From Amaurobius ferox (Eukaryota > Arthropoda > Arachnida > Araneae > Amaurobiidae), in contig OX578134.1 of assembly GCA_951213105.1 (NCBI GenBank), forward strand, positions 138,159,793-138,223,792: a stretch of 64,000 bases of DNA. The letters run 5' to 3'. The notes under the pieces were generated by a model, which made no database searches, was not told the DNA's origin, and saw only the letters and a program-made list of their open reading frames with translations. Below are positions 50,101 to 62,484 of this stretch, piece after piece (position 1 is the stretch's first letter; every line of letters begins with the position of its first letter). The translations under genes were made by a program, and so were the position numbers.

Positions 50101-52875
50101 TCTCTTTTTTATTTCTATTTCTGGCTTCATGACAGAATCCATGTTCACAGAGTAGATGAATTCATCAGTGCGGAAATACCGAATCCGGAAATTGACCCAA
50201 TTTTGTATGACATAGTCACAAAACATATGATTCATGGCCCATGCGGGAACATTAATTCACGCTCTCCCTGCATGAAAGACGGGATATGCACGAAGAGGTA
50301 CCCAAGGAAACATTTGATTAATACGCGGACAGACCGTGACGGATATCCCCTCTATCGTCGCAGAGATCCAGAAGACGGGGGATTTACGGTAGTCAAGAAA
50401 GTACGAGGTTCTGATGTCATGGTTGACAATAGATGGGTCGTTCCGTATTGTCCGTTATTATCGAAGGCATTCAATGCCCACATTAATGTGGAATACTGTA
50501 GCTCGGTTCAGTCTATCAAATATGTGTGCAAATATGTTAATAAGGGGTCTGACATGGCAGCATTTCAAGTGACGACTGACGAAAGTGTGCATGATGAGGT
50601 GCAGCAGTATGAAATTGGCCGTTACATTAGCAGCAATGAGGCCATTTGGAGGATCTTGGGCTTTCCCATTCACGAGAGATATCCCACAGTCACTCATTTG
50701 AGCGTTCATCTTGAGAATGGGCAGAGAGTTTACTTCACAAGTGAGAATGCACGAGCCCGAGCACAGTCCCCGCCAGATACAACACTTACTGCCTTCTTCT
50801 CCCTGTGCCAAAGTGACGAGTTCGCTCGCACTCTGCTGTACCATCAGTTGCCAAAGTACTACACGTGGAATGCAAGCAGAAAAAAATGGCTCCGTCGTAA
50901 GTCTGGTCAAATTGTACTGGAACATTCGGGTATTAGATCAAGCGATGCACTTGGTCGTGTCTACACAGTTCATCCAACCAACTCTGAATGCTTTCATCTT
51001 CGACTGTTGCTTCACGAAGTACAAGGTCCTACATCCTTCAGCTTTTTAAAAACTGTTGGCGAAACAGTATGTGATACTTTCAAGCAAGCCTGCCAGCTAA
51101 AAGGCCTTCTCGAAGATGACTCACAATGGAAAAATACACTGGAAGAAGCAGCTGCCACTCGATCAGCGGGAATGCTCCGTAATCTATTTGTACTTATGCT
51201 GCAGACATGTTCCATGTCAAATCCTCTGGAGCTGTGGAATTTACAGAAACAAAATATGTCTGAAGACATTTTGCACCAGGCAAGAGTTAGGACCAATAAC
51301 TTTGAGTTAGTGTATGACGATGTCATCTTCAATCAAGCATTGATCTTTCTCGAAGATAAGATCAAGGCCTTAGGTGGTTTGAATTTAAAAGCATTCGGAC
51401 TTCCTGAGCCACAAAGGGGCGACTCTAGCAGTCTCAACTACGAAATAATGAGGGAGACAAGCTACAATATAGATGAACTAACAACGTATGTCCAATCAAA
51501 TGAGCCAAATCTGGTTGAGGATCAGAGACAAGCCTTTGAGTTAATTACATCTGCTGTTTTTGATGGAGTGGGTGGAATATTCTTCTTAGACGCACCCGGT
51601 GGAACAGGGAAAACTTATCTTATCAATCTTCTTTTAGCAAAAGTGAGACAGAGAGGTATGGTTGCCCTTGCTGTAGCTTCTTCGGGAATTGCTGCTACTC
51701 TTTTGGCTGGAGGAAGAACAGCTCATTCAGTGTTTAAATTACCTCTAAATCTAGCAAGTGTTGAACATCCCACTTGCAACATTTCAAGAAGTTCGAATAA
51801 GGCTGCACTTCTCAGAAGATGCAAGCTTATTGTCTGGGATGAGTGCACAATGTCAAACAAGGCTGCTTTGGAAGCTCTTGACGTTACCATGCAAGACCTT
51901 TTTCATAACACAAGACGTATAGGAGGAGTAACTTTGGTTTTATCTGGGGATTTCAGGCAGACTCTTCCAGTAATTCAACGTGGTACAAAAGCGGATGAAA
52001 TACATGCATCAATTAAAACATCTTGCCTTTGGACAAATGTTCAAAGACTCAGGTTAGAAACGAACATGAGAGTTCATATAACAGGTCATGCCGCTGCTCA
52101 AGAATTTGCAGAGAACCTACTGCGACTTGGAAACGGGGACATAACCGCTGATGACAAGGAATTAATAGAGATGGGATTTATTGGAAATATTGTTACAACA
52201 CCAGTAGAACTAAAAGAAAGTGTATTTCCCAACATTGAGCGTCACTTCCGAGACCCTAAGTGGCTATGTGAAAGAGCTATTCTTGCTCCCACGAACGAAG
52301 CGGTTAATGTCATTAACAGACAACTACTCATGAAACTTCCTGCTTCTGTTCACACGTACAAGTCTGTAGATTCTGTAATAGATATAAATCAGGCCGTCGA
52401 GTACTCACCAGAATTTTTGAATTCACTGGAAATTTCTGGTGTGCCCTCACATAAATTAGAACTAAAGATTGGGGCACCCATAATGCTTTTAAGAAATCTA
52501 GATCCACCGGCACTGTGTAATGGAACAAGATTGATTGTTAAGAAAATGATGCCTAATGTCCTTGAGGCAACGATCATAACAGGTCATTCTGCTGGAAGTC
52601 ACGTTTTTCTACCACGCATCCCTATCATACCGCCAAACCTCCCGTTTGAGTTTAAACGCCTACAGTTTCCAGTTCGGCTCAGTTTTGCGATGAGTATAAA
52701 CAAATCTCAGGGACAGAGTTTGAAAGTTGTTGGACTCAACCTACAAAGGCCTTGCTTCTCCCATGGACAACTTTATGTTGGTTGCTCAAGAGTTGGGGAT
52801 AATAGGAATCTATTTATACTTGCACCAGATGGGAAAACAAAAAATATCGTGTATAAGGAAATACTGCGAGAGTGA
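50101..52875 (+). CDS. Helitron Pif1-type helicase, 5-prime-truncated RepHel
   Basis: The frame is open from 50059 to the TGA at 52873-52875. Homology to RepHel starts at about 50122 (WLHDRIHVHRVDEF, then SAEIPNPEIDP), just past where the Rep HUH motif would lie. The first in-frame ATG is at 50227; the longest frame otherwise begins at TTG (50203). Counting residues from 50203 (890 in all), Walker A APGGTGKT is 464-471, Walker B WDECTM 545-550, motif III SGDFRQTLP 581-589, and motif VI is MSINKSQGQS followed by YVGCSRVG (858-864). All helicase motifs look intact. Full RepHel proteins are about 1400-1500 residues; the N-terminal zinc-finger and nuclease regions are absent. Helicases of this family unwind DNA during rolling-circle transposition. 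It may be a 3-prime exon or a relic still under constraint. Confidence 0.87.
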   Translation, partial: SLFYFYFWLHDRIHVHRVDEFISAEIPNPEIDPILYDIVTKHMIHGPCGNINSRSPCMKDGICTKRYPRKHLINTRTDRDGYPLYRRRDPEDGGFTVVKKVRGSDVMVDNRWVVPYCPLLSKAFNAHINVEYCSSVQSIKYVCKYVNKGSDMAAFQVTTDESVHDEVQQYEIGRYISSNEAIWRILGFPIHERYPTVTHLSVHLENGQRVYFTSENARARAQSPPDTTLTAFFSLCQSDEFARTLLYHQLPKYYTWNASRKKWLRRKSGQIVLEHSGIRSSDALGRVYTVHPTNSECFHLRLLLHEVQGPTSFSFLKTVGETVCDTFKQACQLKGLLEDDSQWKNTLEEAAATRSAGMLRNLFVLMLQTCSMSNPLELWNLQKQNMSEDILHQARVRTNNFELVYDDVIFNQALIFLEDKIKALGGLNLKAFGLPEPQRGDSSSLNYEIMRETSYNIDELTTYVQSNEPNLVEDQRQAFELITSAVFDGVGGIFFLDAPGGTGKTYLINLLLAKVRQRGMVALAVASSGIAATLLAGGRTAHSVFKLPLNLASVEHPTCNISRSSNKAALLRRCKLIVWDECTMSNKAALEALDVTMQDLFHNTRRIGGVTLVLSGDFRQTLPVIQRGTKADEIHASIKTSCLWTNVQRLRLETNMRVHITGHAAAQEFAENLLRLGNGDITADDKELIEMGFIGNIVTTPVELKESVFPNIERHFRDPKWLCERAILAPTNEAVNVINRQLLMKLPASVHTYKSVDSVIDINQAVEYSPEFLNSLEISGVPSHKLELKIGAPIMLLRNLDPPALCNGTRLIVKKMMPNVLEATIITGHSAGSHVFLPRIPIIPPNLPFEFKRLQFPVRLSFAMSINKSQGQSLKVVGLNLQRPCFSHGQLYVGCSRVGDNRNLFILAPDGKTKNIVYKEILRE

Positions 52876-53229
52876 AACAAAATTTCATTTTCTAAATTAT
52901 CAAAATCTAAAATGAACTAAAGAAATGAATGGAGTCTAAAATGGAAATCCTGCTCTGGAGTTTGTTGGCCTTTGGCCTGAGATCAAAGATGTATAGTTTG
53001 AAAACACCTTTCATGGAGATGATAACTGCTAAAGGTGTTAATAAGAATGCTGTGAAAAAAATAATCTGTTATCAAGATTACTATATCTGTATAACAAGGC
53101 GAAGATATAATAGAGTTGAACAATTTAAAATTGCAAGTAAAGACCATCAGATTTATACTGTTAGGCAAATTAAAATTGAAATATCCACCTATGATGATAA
53201 ACGTTATATGATGATAAACGTTATAGGTG
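52876..53229. other. Spacer after the helicase
   Basis: AT-rich. A 103-codon frame (52929-53240) has no recognisable domain and ends in TATGATGATAAACGTTATAG repeats that lead into the minisatellite. I do not call it a gene. Confidence 0.4.
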
Positions 53230-54172
53230 ATAAACTATGATAAACGTTATAGGTGATGATATGAAATTTAAATTATTGAATTATGATGGATTGAATTGTG
53301 GCGATATATTGTGACGTAATGTATTGTTGTATAGTAATAACTTAAGTGTGGTGATGTATTAATTGTTGCAATGTATTGTTTACATTGAGTGGTGGTTGAG
53401 ACCACAATGAAATAACTTAATTGAGGCGATGTATTATTGTGGTATCAAGAATTGTCGTATTATAAAACTTAATTGTGGCGATGTATTTGCTTTTTATACG
53501 GTTGCTTTTTACACGGTTTTTGGCCTAGGGACAATTAAAAACCGAATTAGTGTTTACTTTTTATAAGGTTTCCGGCTCATTATGCTGGATTGAATTGTGG
53601 TGATGTATTGTTTACATCGGGTGGTGGTTGGGACCACAATGCAAAAACTTAAACACTGAATAAATAAAAAAATAAAAATAAAGTTATAGAGATTGTCGCG
53701 GTGCATTTATGCATCGGGTGGTGGCGGGGACAATCTTTAAAAAAAAAAACTTTTAAAACTGAATTAGTGTTTACTTTTTATAAGATTTCTGGCTCATTAT
53801 GATGGGTTGAATTGTGGCGATGTATTGTTTACATCGGGTGGTGGTTGGGACTACAATGAAAAAACTTAATTGTGGCGACATATTGTTGTGGCGTACTCTA
53901 TTGTTGTATTGTACAAACTTAATTGTGGCGATGTATTATTTACATCGGGTGGTGGTTGGAACCACAATGAAAAAACTTAATCATTGATTGCTTTTTATAC
54001 GGTTTTTGGCCTAAGGACAATTAAAAACCGAATAAGTTTTTGCTTTTTACACGGTTTTTGGCCTAGGCACAATTAAAAACCGAATTACTGTTTGCTTTTT
54101 ATAAGGTTTCTGCCTCATTATGATGGATTGAATTGTGGCGATGTATTGTTTACATCGGGTGGTGGTTGGGAC

Positions 54173-55320
54173 CACAATGCAAAAACTTAAACACTGAAGA
54201 AATAAAAAAATAAATAAAAATAAAGTTATGGAGATTGTCGCGGTGCATTTATGCATCGGGTGGTGGTGGGGATAATCTTTAAAAAAAAAACTTTTAAAAC
54301 TGAATTAGTGTTTACTTTTTATAAGATTTCTGGCTCATTATGATGGGTTGAATTGTGGCGATGTATTGTTTACATCGGGTGGTGGTTGGGACTACAATGA
54401 AAAAACTTAATTGTGGCGACATATTGTTGTGGCGTACTCTATTGTTGTATTGTACAAACTTAATTGTGGCGATGTATTATTTACATCGGGTGGTGGTTGG
54501 AACCACAATGAAAAAACTTAATCATTGATTGCTTTTTATACGGTTTTTGGCCTAAGGACAATTAAAAACCGAATAAGTTTTTGCTTTTTACACGGTTTTT
54601 GGCCTAGGCACAATTAAAAACCGAATTACTGTTTGCTTTTTATAAGGTTTCTGCCTCATTATGCTGGATTGAATTGTGGCGATGTATTGTTTACAACGGG
54701 TGATGTATTTTTGTAGCGTACTGTATTGTTGTATTGTAAAAACTTAATTGTGGTGATGTATTGTTTACAACGAGTGGTGGTTGGGACCACAATGTAAAAC
54801 TTAATCATTGATCGCTTTTTATACGGTTTTTGGCCTAGGGACAATTAAAAACCGAATTAGTGTTTGGTTGCTTTTTACACGGTTTTTGGCCTAGGGATAA
54901 TTAAAAACCAAATTAGTGTTTACTTTTTATAAGGTTTCCGGCTCATTATGCTGGATTGAATTATGCCGATGTATTGTTTACATTGGGTGGTGGTTGGGCC
55001 ACAATGAAAAACCTTAATTGTGTCGACATATTGTTGTGGCGTACTCTATTGTTGTATTGTACAAACTTAATTGTGGCGATGTATTATTTACATCGGGTGG
55101 TGGTTGGAACCACAATGAAAAAACTTAATCATTGATTGCTTTTTATACGGTTTTTGGCCTAAGGACAATTAAAAACCGAATAAGTTTTTGCTTTTTACAC
55201 GGTTTTTGGCCTAGGCACAATTAAAAACCGAATTACTGTTTGCTTTTTATAAGGTTTCTGCCTCATTATGCTGGATTGAATTGTGGCGATGTATTGTTTA
55301 CATCGGGTGGTGGTTGGGAC
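54173..55320. repeat. 1148-bp higher-order repeat interval
   Basis: The CACAATGCAAAAACTTAAAC landmark recurs at 54173 and 55321, 1148 bases apart, with the intervening blocks differing from the 947-bp unit by inserted copies of the two themes. Confidence 0.6.
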
Positions 55321-58110
55321 CACAATGCAAAAACTTAAACACTGAAGAAATAAAAAAATAAATAAAAATAAAGTTATGGAGATTGTCGCGGTGCATTTAT
55401 GCATCGGGTGGTGGTGGGGATAATCTTTAAAAAAAAAAACTTTTAAAACTGAATTAGTGTTTACTTTTTATAAGATTTCTGGCTCATTATGATGGGTTGA
55501 ATTGTGGCGATGTATTGTTTACATCGGGTGGTGGTTGGGACTACAATGAAAAAACTTAATTGTGGCGACATATTGTTGTGGCGTACTCCATTGTTGTATT
55601 GTACAAACTTAATTGTGGCGATGTATTATTTACATCGGGTGGTGGTTGGAACCACAATGAAAAAACTTAATCATTGATTGCTTTTTATACGGTTTTTGGC
55701 CTAAGGACAATTAAAAACCGAATAAGTTTTTGCTTTTTACACGGTTTTTAGCCTAGGCACAATTAAAAACCGAATTACTGTTTGCTTTTTATAAGGTTTC
55801 TGCCTCATTATGCTGGATTGAATTGTGGCGATGTATTGTTTACATCGGGTGGTGGTTGGGACCACAATGAAAAACTTAATTATGGCGATGTATTTTTGTA
55901 TTACAAAACTTAATTATGGCGATGTATTTTTGTGGCGTACTGTATTGTTGTATTGTAGAAACTTAATTGTGGCGATGTATTGTTTACATCGGGGGGTGGT
56001 TGGGACCGCAAGGAAAAAACTTAATTATGGCGATGTATTTTTGTAGCGTACTCTATTGTTGTATTGTACAAACTTAATTGTGGTGATGTATTGTTTACAA
56101 CGAGTGGTGGTTGGGACCACAATGTAAAACTTAATCATTGATCGCTTTTTATACGGTTTTTGGCCTAGGGACAATTAAAAACCGAATTAGTGTTTGGTTG
56201 CTTTTTATACGGTTTTTGGCCTAGCGACAATTAAAAACTTATTGTTTACATCGGGTGGTGGTTGGGACCACAATGCAAAAACTTAAACACTGAAGAAATA
56301 AAAAAATAAATAAAAATAAAGTTATGGAGATTGTCGCGGTGCATTTATGCATCGGGTGGTGGTGGGGATAATCTTTAAAGAAAAAACTTTTAAAACTGAA
56401 TTAGTGTTTACTTTTTATAAGATTCCTGGCTCATTATGATGGGTTGAATTGTGGCGATGTATTGTTTACATCGGGTGGTGGTTGGGACTACAATGAAAAA
56501 ACTTAATTGTGGCGACATATTGTTGTGGCGTACTCTATTGTTGTATTGTACAAACTTAATTGTGGCGATGTATTATTTACATCGGGTGGTGGTTGGAACC
56601 ACAATGAAAAAACTTAATCATTGATTGCTTTTTATACGGTTTTTGGCCTAAGGACAATTAAAAACCGAATAAGTTTTTGCTTTTTACACGGTTTTTGGCC
56701 TAGGCACAATTAAAAACCGAATTACTGTTTGCTTTTTATAAGGTTTCTGCCTCATTATGCTGGATTGAATTGTGGCGATGTATTGTTTACATCGGGTGGT
56801 GGTTGGGACCACAATGAAAAACTTAATTATGGCGATGTATTTTTGTATTACAAAACTTAATTATGGCGATGTATTTTTGTGGCGTACTGTATTGTTGTAT
56901 TGTAGAAACTTAATTGTGGCGATGTATTGTTTACATCGGGGGGTGGTTGGGACCGCAAGGAAAAAACTTAATTATGGCGATGTATTTTTGTAGCGTACTC
57001 TATTGTTGTATTGTACAAACTTAATTGTGGTGATGTATTGTTTACAACGAGTGGTGGTTGGGACCACAATGTAAAACTTAATCATTGATCGCTTTTTATA
57101 CGGTTTTTGGCCTAGGGACAATTAAAAACCGAATTAGTGTTTGGTTGCTTTTTATACGGTTTTTGGCCTAGCGACAATTAAAAACTTATTGTTTACATCG
57201 GGTGGTGGTTGGGACCACAATGCAAAAACTTAAACACTGAAGAAATAAAAAAATAAATAAAAATAAAGTTATGGAGATTGTCGCGGTGCATTTATGCATC
57301 GGGTGGTGGTGGGGATAATCTTTAAAGAAAAAACTTTTAAAACTGAATTAGTGTTTACTTTTTATAAGATTTCTGGCTCATTATGATGGGTTGAATTGTG
57401 GCGATGTATTGTTTACATCGGGTGGTGGTTGGGACTACAATGAAAAAACTTAATTGTGGCGACATATTGTTGTGGCGTACTCTATTGTTGTATTGTACAA
57501 ACTTAATTGTGGCGATGTATTATTTACATCGGGTGGTGGTTGGAACCACAATGAAAAAACTTAATCATTGATTGCTTTTTATACGGTTTTTGGCCTAAGG
57601 ACAATTAAAAACCGAATAAGTTTTTGCTTTTTACACGGTTTTTGGCCTAGGCACAATTAAAAACCGAATTACTGTTTGCTTTTTATAAGGTTTCTGCCTC
57701 ATTATGCTGGATTGAATTGTGGCGATGTATTGTTTACATCGGGTGGTGGTTGGGACCACAATGAAAAACTTAATTATGGCGATGTATTTTTGTATTACAA
57801 AACTTAATTATGGCGATGTATTTTTGTGGCGTACTGTATTGTTGTATTGTAGAAACTTAATTGTGGCGATGTATTGTTTACATCGGGGGGTGGTTGGGAC
57901 CGCAAGGAAAAAACTTAATTATGGCGATGTATTTTTGTAGCGTACTCTATTGTTGTATTGTACAAATTTAATTGTGGTGATGTAATGTTTACAACGAGTG
58001 GTGGTTGGGACCACAATGTAAAACTTAATCATTGATTGCTTTTTATACGGTTTTTGGCCTAGGGACAATTAAAAACCGAATTAGTGTTTGGTTGCTTTTT
58101 ATACGGTTTT
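55321..58110. repeat. 947-bp higher-order repeat, three copies
   Basis: The landmark CACAATGCAAAAACTTAAAC lies at 55321, 56269 and 57216, and a constant internal frame begins at 55825, 56772 and 57719. The copies are almost identical, so the amplification is recent. The 73-codon frames repeated in each unit are a by-product of the repeat. Confidence 0.9.
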
Positions 58111-59629
58111 TGGCCTAGCGACAATTAAAAACCGAATAAGTATTTGCTTTTTATAAGGTTTCCGGCTCATTATGCTGGATTGAATTATGCCGATGTATTG
58201 TTTACATTGGGTGGTGGTTGGGACCACAATGAAAAACCTTAATTGTGTCGACGTATTGTTGTGGCGTACTCTATTGTATTGTAAAAACTTAATTGTGGCG
58301 ATGTATTATTTACATCGGGTGGTGGTTGGAACCACAATAAAAAAACTTAATCATTGATTGCTTTTTATACGGTTTTTGGCCTAAGGACAATTAAAAACCG
58401 AATAAGTGTTTGCTTTTTACACGGTTTTTGGCTTAGGCACAATTAAAAACCGAATTACTCTTTGCTTTTTATAAGGTTTCTGCCTCATTATGCTGGATTG
58501 AATTGTGGCGATGTATTGTTTACATCGGGTGATGTATTTCTGTAGCGTACTGTATTGTTGTATTGTAAAAACTTAATTGTGGTGATGTATTGTTTACAAC
58601 GAGTGGTGGTTGGGACCACAATGTAAAACTTAATCATTGATCGCTTTTTATACGGTTTTTGGCCTAGGGACAATTAAAAACCGAATTAGTGTTTGGTTGC
58701 TTTTTATACGGTTTTTGGCCTAGCGACAATTAAAAACCGAATAAGTATTTGCTTTTTACACGGTTTTTGGCCTAGGGATAATTAAAAACCAAATTAGTGT
58801 TTACTTTTTATAAGGTTTCCGGCTCATTATGCTGGATTGAATTATGACGATGTATTGTTTACATTGGGTGGTGGTTGGGACCACAATGAAAAACCTTAAT
58901 TGTGTCGACGTATTGTTGTTGCGTACTCTATTGTATTGTAAAAACTTAATTGTGGCGATGTATTATTTACATCGGGTGGTGGTTGGAACCACAATAAAAA
59001 AACTTAATCATTGATTGCTTTTTATACGGTTTTTGGCCTAAGGACAATTAAAAACCGAATAAGTGTTTGCTTTTTACACGGTTTTTGGCCTAGGCACAAT
59101 TAAAAACCGAATTACTGTTTGCTTTATATAAGGTTTCTGCCTCATTATGCTGGATTGAATTGTGGCGATGTATTGTTTACATCGGGTGGTGGTTGGGACC
59201 ACAATGCAAAAACTTAAACACTGAAGAAATAAAAAAATAAATAAAAATAAAGTTATGGAGATTGTCGCGGTGCATTTATGCATCGGGTGGTGGTGGGGAC
59301 AATCTTTAAAAAAAAAACTTTTAAAACTGAATTAGTGTTTACTTTTTATAAGATTTCTGGCTCATTATGATGGGTTGAATTGTGGCGATGTATTGTTTAC
59401 ATCGGGTGGTGGTTGGGACCACAATGAAAAACTTAAACACTGAATAAATAAAAAAATAAATAAAAAGAAAGTTATGGAGATTGTCGCAGTGCATTTATGC
59501 ATCGGGTGGTGGTGGGGATAATCTTAAAAAAAAAAAAACTTTTTCGCTGAGCAGCATCGTTAAAAAGCGAGCTTGCCACTGTCAGGATTTTCAAGGGTAG
59601 CGAACAGGCTGGTCGCCAAAGGCGGCTAG

Positions 59630-61648
59630 TAAATAATAAAAGGCAATGTCTGTGTGTGTGTGTGTCTGTCTGTCTGTCTTATACACTATACGTTTCGCGA
59701 CCGCGCGTCGGAGAGCTACGAAATTTGGCAATCGGAGACCCGGGGGGGAGGGAAGGGGACACATGAAAACCGATTTTTAAAATTTTAATTATTTTTTTAT
59801 TTATTTAATGTTTTATGCGATTTCGACCGTTTTTTGCCATTTATGCCCTTTTTTCTCCACGATCCAGACATCGTAGAAAAAAATAAATTACACCATCGGA
59901 AAGAGCAGAGGATTTCGAGTAAAAATATATCAATTTCAAATCTGAATTTCGATTTCTAATATTTTTTAAAGATTTTAAAACAAAACTCACTTTTGGCTCA
60001 AAAAATCAGTTTTTTGTTTTTAAATTCTCGCATCGTGAAAAGTACTCATAATTTCGACTAATAATTTACATTTTCAGAAAGGTCAAATATCTGGCATTCT
60101 TACAAGTCCAATCTGGTCCAGAAATAATGAAAATTGCCTTCAGGATGGCAATTTTAAAGACGCCATGATTTTAAATTTGTCGGCTACCGGCTCAGTTCCC
60201 CAACGGCATTTTCCCCCATCCACATTAGTTTCTTCCCCGTCTCCATGGAGACCGCGCTTTCGGTTTTAACTGAATTACGAGCATAAGTGTTGTATACATC
60301 GGGCGAAATTATTATATTTATATGATATTTTAAATGGATATTTTTAAATGGATATTTTAAATAATTTAAATGATTGAATTATGGTGGTTTGAATTGTGGT
60401 GATGTATTTGAAATTATTATATTTATGGATTGGTGGAACGATATGGTTGATTTTTTTATTTTAAATGGATATTTTAATTTATGGATATTTTAATTTATAG
60501 ATATTTTAAATGGATATTTTAATTTTATGGCTATTTTAAATGATGGAACGATGGAACGAGGATGGTGGAATTAAGAGCCTAGCATATGGTCGTTATAAAT
60601 TTAAATTAGCGCGCGGGAAGTTAGCGCGCGAGAATTGCACTCGGTAGGCCTGGGTTCGATTCCCGCCACTGATGCGGAGTACGATCACCTTAAACATATG
60701 GGTCGATAATTCCTTCCGAGAGGTTGGTGGCAGGGAAAGGAGGGTACGGTCTCTGTGGATGCCTCCCCCACTGGGTCCTGGTCCAAATTGGGTGAATAAA
60801 AAGAAAGTTATGGAGATTGTCGCGGAGGGCGCGGTAGCCCAGTGGTTAGCGTGCGGGAATTTCACTCGGTAGGCCCGGGTTCGATTCCCTCCACTGACAA
60901 AACTGCTGCCGTGTTCACGCGGAGTACGATCACGTTAAACATGTGGGTCCGTAAGTCCTTCCGAGAGTTTGGTGGTAGAGGAAGGAGGGTACGCACCCTG
61001 TGGATGACTTTCCCACTGGGTTCCGGTCTAAATTGGGTGAATAAAAAGAAGGTTATGGAGATTGTCGCGGAGGGCGCGGTAGCCCAGTCGTTGGCGCGCG
61101 GGAATTGCACTCGGTAGGCTAGGGTTCGATTGCCGCCACTGCCAAAACTGCTGCCATTTTCACGCGGAGTACGATCACGTTAAACATGTGGATCCGTAAG
61201 TCCTTCCGAGAGGTTGTTGGTAGAGGAAGGAGGGTACGGACCCTGTGGATGCCTCCCCTACTGGGTTCCGGTCTAAATTGGGTGAATAAAAAGAAGGTTA
61301 TGGAGATTGTCGCGGAGGGCGCGGTAGCCCAGTGGTTAGCGCGCGGGATTTGCACTAGGTAGGTCCGGGTTCGATTCCCGCCACTGCCAAAACTGCCGCC
61401 GTGTTCAGGCGGAGTACGATCACGTTAAACATGCGGGACCGTAAGTCCTTCCGAGAGGTTGGTGGTAGGGGAAGGAGGGTACGGTCCCTGTGGATGCCTC
61501 CCCCACTGAGTTCCTGTCTAAATTGGGTGGCACTTCCTGGTAGGTCGTTCCTTCTGGTAGGTCGCGCCAGCGAGTGTGCCACGGTTAGAATTTGCCACGG
61601 TCAGAATTTTCAAGGGTAGCGAACAGGCTGGTCGCCAAAGGCGGCTAG
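59630..61648 (+). mobile_element. Helitron unit H10, class A
   Basis: Starts TAAATAATAAAAGGC and ends CTAG (61645-61648). Very close to H1, including the GTACGCACCCTGTGG variant in the second SINE body, the GGTAGGTCGTTCCTTCTGG tail and the loss of the CAAACAGTTACC block. Confidence 0.88.
60606..61530 (+). repeat. SINE-derived tandem array in H10
   Basis: Four heads and bodies in the H1 order with a ~245-bp period. Confidence 0.85.
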
Positions 61649-62265
61649 TCTATATAATAAAAGGCAATGTCTGTGTGTGTGTGTGTGTGTGTGTCTTATA
61701 CACTATACGTTTCGCGACCGCGCGTCGGAGAGTTACGAAATTTTTCAATCGGAGACCCTGGGGGGTGGGAAGGGGACACGTGAAAACCGATTTTCAAAAT
61801 TCTAATTATTTTTTTATTTATTTAATGTTTTATGCGATTTCGACCTTTTTTTGATTTTTTGCCCTTTTTTCTCCTCGATCCAGACATCGTAGAAAAAAAC
61901 AAATCACACCATCGGAAAGAGCAGAGAATTTCGAGTAAAAATATATCAATTTCAAATCTCCATTTCGATTTCTAATATTTTTTAAAGATTTTAAAACAAA
62001 AGTCACTTTTGGCTCAAGAAAACGATTTTTGATTTTTAAATTCTCGCATCGTGAAAAGTACTCATAATTTCGACTAATAATTTACATTTTCAGAAAGGTC
62101 AAACATCTGGCATTCTTACAAGTCTAATCTGGTCCAGAAATAATGAAAATTGCCTTCAGGATCGCAATTTTAAAGACGTCATGATTTTAAATTTCTCGCC
62201 GTTCCGCTCGGCGTTCCGTTCGTTTCTCCCCCGCTGAAGCAGGGAAGGTGGTGGGTGGGGACGTC

Positions 62266-62317
62266 AAGGTGGAGGTGACGTCACGGTTCTAAATAGAGCG
62301 CCTTTGCTCTATATAAA
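62266..62317 (+). promoter_or_regulatory. Promoter-like block in H11
   Basis: TGACGTCA at 62276-62283 and TATATAAA at 62310-62317, again 34 bases between starts. Confidence 0.4.
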
Positions 62318-62484
62318 TTATTATATTTATATTTTAAATGATGGGACGATCTGGATTTTTTAAATGTATATTTTAACTTTTGGATATTTTAAATGGATAT
62401 TTTAATTTTATGGATATTTTAAATGATGGAACAATGAAACAATGGAATGAGGATGATGGAATTAAGCATATGGTCATTTTAAAT

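Larger units (their letters stand above)
53230..59540. repeat. 6.3-kb palindromic minisatellite in H9
   Basis: Built from two themes. The first is TTGTGGCGATGTATTGTTTA followed by CATCGGGTGGTGGTTGGGAC and CACAATG; it contains the perfect hairpin CGATGTA-TTGTT-TACATCG and an outer TTGTGG/CCACAA pairing. The second is TACGGTTTTTGGCCTAGG then GACAATTAAAAACCGAATTA, again self-complementary (CGGTTTTT/AAAAACCG). The TTTACATCGGG landmark or a close variant occurs more than 25 times. Links of AAAGTTATGGAGATTGTCGC resemble the SINE body end. Confidence 0.9.
48991..59629 (+). mobile_element. Helitron unit H9, 10.6 kb, helicase-bearing
   Basis: The 5-prime ~530 bases match the class C units, and the last ~45 bases carry the standard hairpin and CTAG (59626-59629). 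Between them lie an AT-rich stretch, the helicase frame, a short spacer and a 6.3-kb minisatellite. The SINE array of the other units is absent. Rep is missing, so the unit is not autonomous as it stands. Confidence 0.88.

Noticed and set aside
52929..53240. 103-codon frame after the helicase
   Set aside because: No domain, AT-rich composition, and its end lies in the start of the minisatellite.
55825..57940. Three identical 73-codon frames
   Set aside because: They recur with the 947-bp satellite unit and consist of the minisatellite themes.
53230..59540. CRISPR-like array
   Set aside because: The units are contiguous palindromic minisatellite without unique spacers, in animal DNA inside a Helitron.
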